34,835 nucleotides of DNA from contig JAGGDU010000055.1 in the NCBI GenBank assembly GCA_018457135.1, positions 1-34,835 of the forward strand. The letters are read 5' to 3'. The notes below the pieces were generated by a model. The model worked only from the letters and a program-made list of their open reading frames with translations, ran no database searches and was not told the origin of the DNA. The position numbers were made by a program, and so were the translations under genes. The stretch comes from Trichodesmium erythraeum GBRTRLIN201 (GTDB lineage Bacteria > Cyanobacteriota > Cyanobacteriia > Cyanobacteriales > Microcoleaceae). Positions 28,295 through 34,835 of the stretch are shown piece after piece (the stretch's first letter is position 1; every line of letters starts with the position of its first letter).

Positions 28295-29209
28295 ATGTTT
28301 ATTCCTATAGGTTTTGAACAAAAATCAATTGTCACTTTCCAAGGTCGTATGGTTTACTACACCAATGACAAAACACCCTGGAAAACTGAGAATGACAAAA
28401 ACGACTTACCGACTTTGGTATTCTTTCACGGTTTTGGTGGGGGTTCATCTGCCTATGAATGGTCGAAGGTTTACCCTGCTTTGGCCTCAGAGTACCGTAT
28501 CCTCGCTCCTGACTTAATTGGGTGGGGGCGTTCGGAACATCAGGCATTAGATTATAAAGTAGAGGACTATATTACAACAATTATCGAGTTTTTAGAACAA
28601 ACTTGTCAAGCTCCTACCAGAGTTATTGCCTCTTCCTTGACTGCAGCAATAATGGTGAGAGTAGCGATCGCTCGTCCAGAATTATTCAAGTCTCTAATAT
28701 TGACAACTCCTGCAGGTCTATCCGAATTCGGCGCAAATTACACCCGTAGCTTTTTTGCTCAACTAGTAAGTACGCCTATACTAGATCGTTTTATTTATAA
28801 TGCTGGGGTTGCAACTTCAGGAGGAATTAGAAATTTTCTAGAAACCAGACAATTTGCTAATCCTACTTTAATTTATAATGAAATTGTGGAGGCATATTTA
28901 GAGTCAGCAATTCAACCAAATGCTGAATATGCTACTTTATCTTTTGTGCGGGGAGATTTGTGTTTTGACCTATCTTTATATATAAATCAATTAACAATTC
29001 CTACGGCAATTATTTGGGGTAAAAAATCCCAGTTTACTAGTCCAGAAATAGGTCAACGTTTAGCTGATTTGAACCGTCAAGCTGTGGTGATTTTTCAAAC
29101 ATTAGATAATGTGGGTTTAACTCCTCAACTGGAAGTTCCGGCGGTGACTATTGGGTTGATTAAAAAGTTTTTGAAACAGTTAGATGAAGTTCCGGTTAGT
29201 ATTGTCTAA
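28295..29209 (+). CDS. Alpha/beta hydrolase-fold protein with atypical active site
   Basis: A 304-residue soluble protein of the alpha/beta hydrolase fold. The oxyanion-hole loop is VFFHGFGGGSSAYEW (about 43-57), followed by RILAPDLIGWGRSEH. At the nucleophile elbow, where GxSxG is expected, it reads RVIASSLTAAIM (Ser present, flanking Gly absent). Near the end, where the catalytic His normally stands in a GHTPQLE-like stretch, it reads NVGLTPQLEVP, with Leu. The fold is clear; catalysis is doubtful. I have an impression that a cyanobacterial subfamily shares these changes, which would argue for a different function rather than decay. No Shine-Dalgarno. No operon partner; it converges with the haloperoxidase gene. 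Confidence 0.82.
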   Translation: MFIPIGFEQKSIVTFQGRMVYYTNDKTPWKTENDKNDLPTLVFFHGFGGGSSAYEWSKVYPALASEYRILAPDLIGWGRSEHQALDYKVEDYITTIIEFLEQTCQAPTRVIASSLTAAIMVRVAIARPELFKSLILTTPAGLSEFGANYTRSFFAQLVSTPILDRFIYNAGVATSGGIRNFLETRQFANPTLIYNEIVEAYLESAIQPNAEYATLSFVRGDLCFDLSLYINQLTIPTAIIWGKKSQFTSPEIGQRLADLNRQAVVIFQTLDNVGLTPQLEVPAVTIGLIKKFLKQLDEVPVSIV

Positions 29210-29363
29210 GTATTTCAATAAAATATTTTTTCAGTGATTAAACTAATAGGTTTCTCTGCTTAAATATCCGGTATTATTCTTTGTGTATTCAATTAAATTT
29301 AAATTTTCAGATAGCCTTTTGCTACCTATTTTTTTAACATAAAATCACAGAAATTAATTATGA

Positions 29364-29393
29364 TGTAGGAATGTTGCATCCAACATTTCTACA
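29364..29393. repeat. Palindromic repeat TGTAGGAATGTTG...CAACATTTCTACA
   Basis: A 13-bp stem with one G-U pair and the loop CATC. It lies between two convergent genes (hydrolase + and haloperoxidase -), where it could serve as a bidirectional terminator. Same family as 26992-27027 and 32175-32204. Confidence 0.6.
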
Positions 29394-29462
29394 AAGTTAT
29401 TTTTGTCCAAAAAAACTTCTCTTTTTCAACTTCTGAATTTGGCTGGAAAATAGGCTAGGAAC

Positions 29463-31499
29463 TTATATTTTACAATCCCTAAAATCTTCAATATTTATGG
29501 CACTTTCTTCGACGCCCTGCAATGTAATTGAAAGTTGGTTGGCACTAATTCGAGTATCATTACCTATTTGAGAAATAGTTAACTGCTGGAAACTTAAACC
29601 ATCACCTAAACCAATAACATCTATTCCATCTTCAAAATCAGTAATAATATTGTTCCCATCATTAGACCTGAAATGAAAGTTATCGCCACCAACTCCACCA
29701 ATGAGAATATCATCGCCAAAATCACCGTATATCAGGTCTGCTCCTGCACCACCATTGACGATGTCGTTACCCTTGCCTCCACAAAGCATATCATTGCCCT
29801 CGTTACCAAAAACAATATCATCACTGCGGTTGCTATATATTAAGTCGTTAGTGACAGAGCCAATTAAATTATCCTTTTCATTAGTAGCAATAATAGTATT
29901 GGGAGTAATTACTCCTTGAGTTTTTTCCCAAACATGTTCTGCGACTTCTCGCCCTAGTGCCCTCCCATTGAGATCCCCATCTTCAAAGTGGATACCGCCG
30001 TAAATACGAGATATACCAGCCTGATCAGAAGCTTCGCTAAAAGTATTCCACTCAAGAGTTACAGGCACTTTAGGTGTGATACCTGGTTCAAAAACAGACT
30101 CGCCTACCTCAAAAGTTATGCCACCACCAAAATCATCGCTACCAGTAAACCGTTTGAGAATTTCAGCTCCTGCAGCACTGAAACTGCTATGACCTGATAT
30201 ATACTCAGCAAAAGGAGGTGAAGGCTCCTCTCCAGGGGCTTGATAAGTAAGGAAATTAGTTGCAAGAATAGTTGCAGTTCCTTCTGTAGGATCCTTCCAA
30301 CTATCAATAGCAAAACCACCAAGCTCTGGATTAAATTCTCCAATTAAACCTTGTGCTCCGAGTTCCCGTACTACTCGCACGGGACGAGCATAGTCGTAGA
30401 AAACTTTAGATCCCCAGGCAGCAATGCCAGCATCAAATAATGCATTGCCCAAACTAAAGAAGAGTTTCACATCTTCATCTAAAGTATGATTATCTCTGGC
30501 TGAGATAAATTCTCCAAAATTCATCCAGGTTCCCGGAGGGTAAGATGTACCATGGCCGTCTTCCCAAAATTCAGCAATTAATTTTTGCTCATCAGTTAAG
30601 TTGGCGCGAACGTTGGCAATATTTTCTGCTTGTGCGATAAATTCAGGGTTGATAATAGTTCCAACAATATCTTTGCTAATTGCGACAACAGAGCCATCTG
30701 GTAATGTAATTGTACTTGCATCTAAGTCAACCTCGCCATCTACAAGCAAGAATGGTTTTGGTGGTTGGGGTCGTATTTTTTCAACTGATATAGAACTGAA
30801 GGGGATGACTTTTCCCCATTGAGGTGTGAGGAATGTTTGTATTCGATCTTCTTCACCGGGCTCGGCATCAATGGGAACTGGTTCTGGGGTCCAGCGCTCT
30901 ATATTAATGGAACTTCCTGGAAAATTAATAGGTTCATAGCTGCTAATATCAGAATAGGGGGTACCGTCGCCATTGGGATCATCCCCGAGTTGATTTGAAC
31001 CGTCGTTGGACCGGAATCTTAATAGTGCTTCGGCAGAGACGTTACCAATACCAGCAGGGGTAGTAGTATCAGTAGTAGTATTGTTGGTTTCTAGGTCTAA
31101 TTTGACCATTAATTCATTGAAAGTTTCTACTTGAGCGGGGAATAATTCTGACAATACCCGGTAAGCAGCAAAACTCATGGCTTGAGTTTTATTAAAGTTG
31201 GTGTTTTCGGATAGGGGGCGTTGTAAGTCATCTCCCAACTGAGTTCCTATAGCTAATGGATCATAGGCACTCCAGGCATCATACATGGCTGTATGTACCA
31301 TTGCATAAGCACGAGAGGCAATGGTTGGACCGGAGACGGAGTTTATGACTGCTTCTTGGGCTAGTTCATCCCATAGTCGTGAAATAGTAGGCAAAGGATT
31401 TTCAGGTGTGACAACTGGGACTTCAGGGTTGAGGATAGGATGTATATGGTTAAATTTTCCATGATTCGGAATTGGCTGTTGTTGTAAGGGTGACTCCAT
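29463..31499 (-). CDS. Vanadium-dependent haloperoxidase with C-terminal RTX calcium-binding repeats
   Basis: A 678-residue protein. The PAP2/haloperoxidase domain carries the full vanadate-binding set: KVFYDYARP (Lys and Arg, near 365), EYISGHSSFS (Ser-Gly-His, near 437) and SRIYGGIHF (Arg and His six apart, near 505). Residues about 555-605 are RTX nonapeptides (GNEGNDMLCGGKGNDIV, GGAGADLIYGDFGDDIL), which bind Ca2+ and, with no N-terminal signal peptide, suggest type I secretion. The enzyme would oxidise halides with H2O2 outside the cell. Chloride or bromide preference cannot be read here. An Asp/Thr-rich stretch lies near residues 145-165. No secretion genes are nearby. The start ATG at 31499 fits the family. 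Confidence 0.9.
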   Translation of the reverse strand: MESPLQQQPIPNHGKFNHIHPILNPEVPVVTPENPLPTISRLWDELAQEAVINSVSGPTIASRAYAMVHTAMYDAWSAYDPLAIGTQLGDDLQRPLSENTNFNKTQAMSFAAYRVLSELFPAQVETFNELMVKLDLETNNTTTDTTTPAGIGNVSAEALLRFRSNDGSNQLGDDPNGDGTPYSDISSYEPINFPGSSINIERWTPEPVPIDAEPGEEDRIQTFLTPQWGKVIPFSSISVEKIRPQPPKPFLLVDGEVDLDASTITLPDGSVVAISKDIVGTIINPEFIAQAENIANVRANLTDEQKLIAEFWEDGHGTSYPPGTWMNFGEFISARDNHTLDEDVKLFFSLGNALFDAGIAAWGSKVFYDYARPVRVVRELGAQGLIGEFNPELGGFAIDSWKDPTEGTATILATNFLTYQAPGEEPSPPFAEYISGHSSFSAAGAEILKRFTGSDDFGGGITFEVGESVFEPGITPKVPVTLEWNTFSEASDQAGISRIYGGIHFEDGDLNGRALGREVAEHVWEKTQGVITPNTIIATNEKDNLIGSVTNDLIYSNRSDDIVFGNEGNDMLCGGKGNDIVNGGAGADLIYGDFGDDILIGGVGGDNFHFRSNDGNNIITDFEDGIDVIGLGDGLSFQQLTISQIGNDTRISANQLSITLQGVEESAINIEDFRDCKI

Positions 31500-31830
31500 G
31501 ATTTTGTTTTTAGTATAAAGAATAAATGATTTTAATTAGGGCTTGCAGTTCAGAATGTTTGAAAGCTTGCTATTAACACCTTTTATATTACAATAATATT
31601 ATTTCCGGTTCAATAGTTACAGTTTTGGGAAAAAAGCCAGAAAACATAAGAAAACTAAGGGCTGGGGTGTGTTTGCAAATTCTAAAGTAAAACTGTATTT
31701 TTTTTTGTATACAATAATTACATTGGTTTCTGAGTCAATATTAATTTTTGCTAAGTTTGAGGGGATATAGGAACTTGATCAAATATGGTTGACGCAAAAT
31801 TATGGTGAAACGATGGCGAAAGGAGAATAA
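31500..31830. other. Haloperoxidase upstream region
   Basis: No gene. It holds a palindromic AATAATATTATT near 31592. The 3' part (about 31780-31830) may carry out-of-frame remnants of the FAD-oxidase relic that follows. Confidence 0.4.
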
Positions 31831-32079
31831 GTTGTTTGTTATTGTTCAGAAGAACGACTGAATGAAATTATTGAGCATGATCAGGAAAATGGGGTGAATA
31901 TTTTTAATCCTCATACCTATATTTTGGGAGATGGAGCTATGAAAACTATTGATTTTGAACAGTTAGAATTTAAGCAAAAAGTAGACTGTTATGGTTTATT
32001 AAATTCTGGCAAAAAGGCTTGGTTGGAGACCATCGAAAAAAATATTAGAGTTTTGCGATCGCAACTTTTGCAGTTATGA
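31831..32079 (+). pseudogene. C-terminal relic of a FAD-linked oxidase
   Basis: An open frame from 31831 reads CYCSEERLNEIIEHDQENGV, then IFNPHTYILGDGAMKTIDFE, QLEFKQKVDCYGLLNSGKKA. It looks like the end of a cyanobacterial FAD-binding oxidase (GlcD-like), where KxxxDPxGLLNPGK is conserved; here it is KVDCYGLLNSGK, with both prolines altered. The FAD domain and start are absent. A short ATG frame inside (31894) is not a separate gene. Confidence 0.6.
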
Positions 32080-32174
32080 GGTACATTTGCGACTTGCCTA
32101 AATTTCTTTTCAAAAGGGGAACTTTTTGTGGGCTCCCCCGCTTCTGATAGCAGTTGTCCGGCACGGTAGACCAC

Positions 32175-32204
32175 TGTAGGGAGGTTCCATGGAATGTCTC
32201 TACA
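32175..32204. repeat. Palindromic repeat TGTAGGGAGGTTCCATGG...
   Basis: TGTAGGGAGGTTCCA and TGGAATGTCTCTACA form an imperfect 30-base palindrome centred on CCATGG. Third member of the family in this window. Confidence 0.6.
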
Positions 32205-32265
32205 AGGTTTTGCTTATGGCCATGTAGTTCATCAATTAAGTAGGGCTCTCAGGAAATATCACAGC

Positions 32266-32285
32266 CTTATTTTGATCAAAATAAG
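32266..32285. promoter_or_regulatory. Perfect 20-bp palindrome behind the HEPN gene
   Basis: CTTATTTTGATCAAAATAAG is exactly self-complementary, 37 bases past the HEPN stop. It could be a terminator stem without a T-run or a protein-binding site. Confidence 0.5.
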
Positions 32286-32321
32286 TTGGTTTTACCTATG
32301 TCTGCTTTAGTGGCATCAGGA

Positions 32322-33077
32322 TCAAAATAGAACTTGATGAATACTATCAACAACCCCCTCGATAAAATTTACTGCATCATTAACCATATCTTCATCTATA
32401 GGCCAACGCTCTCCTATATTATAGCTAGGATCTATGTCAGCTTCATGAGCAATTTTATTCCTACGTTCTACTATAAAACTAAGCTGTTCTTTAATTTGTT
32501 TGATATCTTCTGACTTAGGTTTACCCATTTGAGCACCAACTTCGTCCCATAATTTTTTGTCTGAAATAAGTCTAATCCCATCAGCTATTTTATCTGGTTG
32601 CTGAAAACTCTTGTATCCAAGACTTTTGCGAATTTCCTGCTCTAGCCAAGAATTACCATTTAACTTATTAAGCATCATATCAGAAATAGGTTGAGTTAGA
32701 GATTTCACTGTATGAGACTGCTGTAGAAACTCATCACCATAGTTTTGTAGAAACTCATCTTCCAGCCAAGATCCGATATCTATCGCTAGCATTCGGTCTT
32801 GACGAGCAGCACCAAGGGAAACTTGAAAGCGAGCAAAAGCTGATTGTTTGCTAGACTGAGGTTCAGAACGTCGGCCTTGATAAATTTCCAACATTCCTAA
32901 AGTCACGACTTCGTGAATATAGTAGTCTAAAGCGCTGACTGCAAGAACTAAAGCTGCTCTGAGAATATCTGATAGATATAAAGTATTAGTAGCTTGAGTT
33001 TTGAGTGAATTGTGAAGGGCTATCAATTCTCGAACGCGATGAATGCTAATATTAAACTGATTGAGTACTGACTGCAT
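32322..33077 (-). CDS. HEPN-domain protein (RiboL-PSP-HEPN type)
   Basis: A 251-residue, all-helical protein. Near the N-terminus SALDYYIHEVVTLGMLEIY (about 48-66) matches the first conserved helix of the RiboL-PSP-HEPN group. Near the C-terminus ERRNKIAHEADIDP gives the HEPN RNase motif R-x4-H (Arg206, His211). HEPN domains with this motif are metal-independent RNases, common in toxin-antitoxin, abortive infection and other conflict systems. The start codon lies inside the end of the ParA-like gene (26-base overlap), so the two are translationally coupled. The ParA-like partner may control or position it. Whether it is an RNase or an inactive scaffold cannot be settled from sequence. Confidence 0.78.
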   Translation of the reverse strand: MQSVLNQFNISIHRVRELIALHNSLKTQATNTLYLSDILRAALVLAVSALDYYIHEVVTLGMLEIYQGRRSEPQSSKQSAFARFQVSLGAARQDRMLAIDIGSWLEDEFLQNYGDEFLQQSHTVKSLTQPISDMMLNKLNGNSWLEQEIRKSLGYKSFQQPDKIADGIRLISDKKLWDEVGAQMGKPKSEDIKQIKEQLSFIVERRNKIAHEADIDPSYNIGERWPIDEDMVNDAVNFIEGVVDSIHQVLF

Positions 33078-34122
33078 GGGAAGTGGTTAGTCCAATAATT
33101 TTTTCTGCCAGTTGTGAAAAGGTTTCTCGAAATTCTTTTTGTTTGTTTTGATTATTCCGCAAAACAACTCCTGTTTGGCCTAACTGTTCAGGTGTCAGAG
33201 CATAAACTGGTGTTCGGTGTTCTTGAGATAGTGCAATTAGACTATTGAAGTTAGAAATTTTTGTTAAGGTGTAATTATCTTCTATTCCTTGACTACGATA
33301 AACTGTTTTTTCTAACAACATTTGATTTTGTTCTAATACTGGAGCTAGTTTATTAGAAACAGTGTTTTGTATTTTCTCAATCCATATTTGAAAAGCAGCA
33401 GTTTCTTTCCCACGTATAATTCGATAGTTTTGAACAATAGTTCCGAGAAAACTTAAATTGACATCAGGAAAAGGATAGTTAGCATCTTTGAGAATTGGAA
33501 GTGAACTTGCTTTCTTAGCCCAAGCATGCCACTTTGGCATCACTTTTGTTAGAGAGTCAATTGCCATCAAAGAGAAAAAATCAGCAGTAGTAGGAACTAA
33601 GAAAAAATTACTGGTCATTAATAAATTCTGATTAATTGAGCCTAAGCTGGGACTCATATCAATTATAATATAGTCAGCGTTATATTTGAGTGCAGTTTTA
33701 TTAAATAAATCAGTCAAGGCACCTGGTACGTTTTTAAGAGCTGCTATTGAACCACTTAATTCTTGAGCAATACCCAGTGTTACTTCGTATTCGGCAAGTC
33801 CAACATGACCAGGTAGTATAAACAATCTTTCCTGACCTATGATCGGAATACAGTCAATTGCTTCAATTGCTCTTGGTTGTGCTTCAAAAGCTGGAGCTAA
33901 ACCTGTCTTTATATTTGAACCTGTATTATAAATTGTTTCTATTCTTTTTTCGTCGTCCTCAGTTCCTTCTCCCAAGCTGACTCCAGTCAAATTACACTGT
34001 GGGTCTGTATCGGCAAGGATAACTGTTTTACCTTTTGAAGCTAACATCCAGCCTAAATTAAAGGCAGTTGTAGTTTTGCTAACTCCACCTTTATGATTAA
34101 ATAGGGCAATTTTTTGAACCAT
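33052..34122 (-). CDS. ParA-like (Soj/MinD superfamily) ATPase
   Basis: A 356-residue protein, longer than chromosomal Soj (about 250-260). Deviant Walker A is KGGVSKTT at 11-18 (signature Lys11). The Walker A' Asp is in ADTDPQCN, and Walker B is YIIIDMSPSLGSINQNLLM. FFLVPTTADFFSLMAIDSL is the usual switch region. An extra segment of about 100 residues in the C-terminal half (about 205-320) carries no recognised motif. A good Shine-Dalgarno (AAGGTGAT) precedes the ATG. There is no ParB partner; instead it overlaps the HEPN gene. The only ParB domain in the window is 30 kb away, fused to a methyltransferase. Plasmid partition, positioning or a defence sensor are all possible. Confidence 0.88.
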   Translation of the reverse strand: MVQKIALFNHKGGVSKTTTAFNLGWMLASKGKTVILADTDPQCNLTGVSLGEGTEDDEKRIETIYNTGSNIKTGLAPAFEAQPRAIEAIDCIPIIGQERLFILPGHVGLAEYEVTLGIAQELSGSIAALKNVPGALTDLFNKTALKYNADYIIIDMSPSLGSINQNLLMTSNFFLVPTTADFFSLMAIDSLTKVMPKWHAWAKKASSLPILKDANYPFPDVNLSFLGTIVQNYRIIRGKETAAFQIWIEKIQNTVSNKLAPVLEQNQMLLEKTVYRSQGIEDNYTLTKISNFNSLIALSQEHRTPVYALTPEQLGQTGVVLRNNQNKQKEFRETFSQLAEKIIGLTTSHAVSTQSV

Positions 34123-34385
34123 TGTAAATCACCTTTTCTTCAATACATTTGAGTATACCATGAGGGTAGCACAATAGAGTTGTTGGGAAATCAGGTAAAA
34201 TAAAGTGCTTGTTGGGTTTTTCTGTAGTTCTACCCAACTTATATTCTGCTAGTAGGTTTGGTTGACGGACAAAACCCCGCCACAATAAAACGTTTTTTAC
34301 TGTATATAATAATTAGTTGGGAATTTTGAAGCTAGCGGTCATTTTTCCAATTCTCCTTGGCCCAATTCTGAGATAGGTACAAAAT

Positions 34386-34835
34386 ATGAATCTGCGTAAA
34401 GGTGAAATATTACAATTATATCAACGAGGTAAACGAGAATTTCAAGGGTTTAATCTTAGAGGTCTATCTTTTGAAGGAAAAAATTTGTCTGATGCAGATT
34501 TCAGTTTTGCTGATATTCGAGGTACTAATTTTCGTGGGGCCAATCTAACTGGGGCTAGGTTTTGTGGAGCTAAGGCAGGATTACAGAAACGTTGGGTTGT
34601 AGTTTTGCTGATCGGTGTTTTTATTTTAGTTGGTATATCGGCTTTTTTGAGTGTATTCACCTTATCCCTGATATCACTAATTTTTGATTCTAGTAGCATA
34701 GAAAATCAAGTTACTGGTTGGGTATCCTTAATTGTATTTATTGTATTCTGGATAATGCTTTTTTATAACAGAATAGAAAACGTAGCCGTAGCCGGAGCCG
34801 TAGCCGGAGCCGTAGCCGTAGCCGTAGCCGTAGCC
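34386..34835 (+). CDS. Pentapeptide-repeat membrane protein (partial, runs off the window)
   Basis: The open frame starts at ATG 34386 (AGATAGG upstream) and is still open at the window end (150 codons). Residues about 20-63 are pentapeptide repeats ([40 protein letters not shown]) of the A(D/N)LxX type. Two hydrophobic helices follow ([20 protein letters not shown] and [18 protein letters not shown]). The last 18 codons are GTA/GGA-GCC repeats giving Val-Ala and Gly-Ala dipeptides, probably the start of a long hydrophobic repeat tract. Cyanobacteria have many such proteins with unknown roles. It is divergent from the ParA-like gene, 263 bases away. Confidence 0.85.
   Translation, partial: MNLRKGEILQLYQRGKREFQGFNLRGLSFEGKNLSDADFSFADIRGTNFRGANLTGARFCGAKAGLQKRWVVVLLIGVFILVGISAFLSVFTLSLISLIFDSSSIENQVTGWVSLIVFIVFWIMLFYNRIENVAVAGAVAGAVAVAVAVA
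34783..34835 (+). repeat. GTAGCC/GGAGCC hexamer array
   Basis: Nine hexamers, GTAGCC or GGAGCC, reach the window edge. The array is GC-rich in an AT-rich genome and keeps the reading frame, encoding (V/G)A dipeptides. Confidence 0.85.

Noticed and set aside
28314-28547. Open frames on both strands overlapping the hydrolase start
   Set aside because: Shadows: the + frame at 28295 has the conserved hydrolase motifs.
34442-34699. 85-codon open frame on - strand
   Set aside because: Antisense shadow of the pentapeptide-repeat gene, whose repeats are clear on the + strand.

Overview
The window comes from a cyanobacterium, most likely a marine filamentous form of the Trichodesmium/Okeania type. 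The evidence is a set of allophycocyanin genes (apcA, apcB, apcC), phosphoribulokinase (prk), a ferredoxin-NADP reductase carrying a CpcD-like phycobilisome-linker domain (petH), an NdbB-like NAD(P)H dehydrogenase, eight HIP1 octamers (GCGATCGC), strong AT richness, very low coding density and abundant decayed insertion sequences. The genus is inference.

Layout. 1-1730: IS5-type transposase relic and AT-rich debris. 1731-7339: accessory island on the + strand: a ParB-domain/DNA methyltransferase fusion cut by an in-frame stop, a NurA-like nuclease and a HerA-like ATPase one base apart, then an antirepressor-like protein behind a leader with two hairpins. 7421-8265: a decayed HTH protein and a decayed TPR protein. 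8518-11223: mutS (-). 12336-15824: apcA, apcB and apcC on the - strand, but the apcB-apcC gap is about 1.9 kb and holds a TnpB relic; a short IS607-type TnpA relic lies beyond apcC. 16294-20761: prk (-) flanked by two decayed copies of one IS630-family element in the same orientation. 21125-22342: petH (+). 23191-23715: acidic protein of unknown function. 24885-26859: HAD hydrolase and ndbB-like gene (-). 27290-27775: unknown helical protein. 28295-29209: alpha/beta hydrolase. 29463-31499: vanadium haloperoxidase with C-terminal RTX repeats (-). 31831-32079: tail of a FAD-linked oxidase. 32322-34122: a ParA-like ATPase and an overlapping HEPN protein (-). 34386-34835: start of a pentapeptide-repeat membrane protein running off the window.

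How the parts fit. ApcA/B/C build the phycobilisome core, PetH docks on the phycobilisome and makes NADPH, and PRK uses ATP in the Calvin cycle, so the middle is a photosynthesis neighbourhood loosened by transposon decay. The two ends are accessory: NurA-HerA beside an orphan methyltransferase, and ParA-HEPN, are the best candidates for DNA-processing or defence systems not described in this setting. Intergenic DNA carries several families of small palindromic repeats and MITE-like elements. I saw no tRNA, rRNA or CRISPR array.
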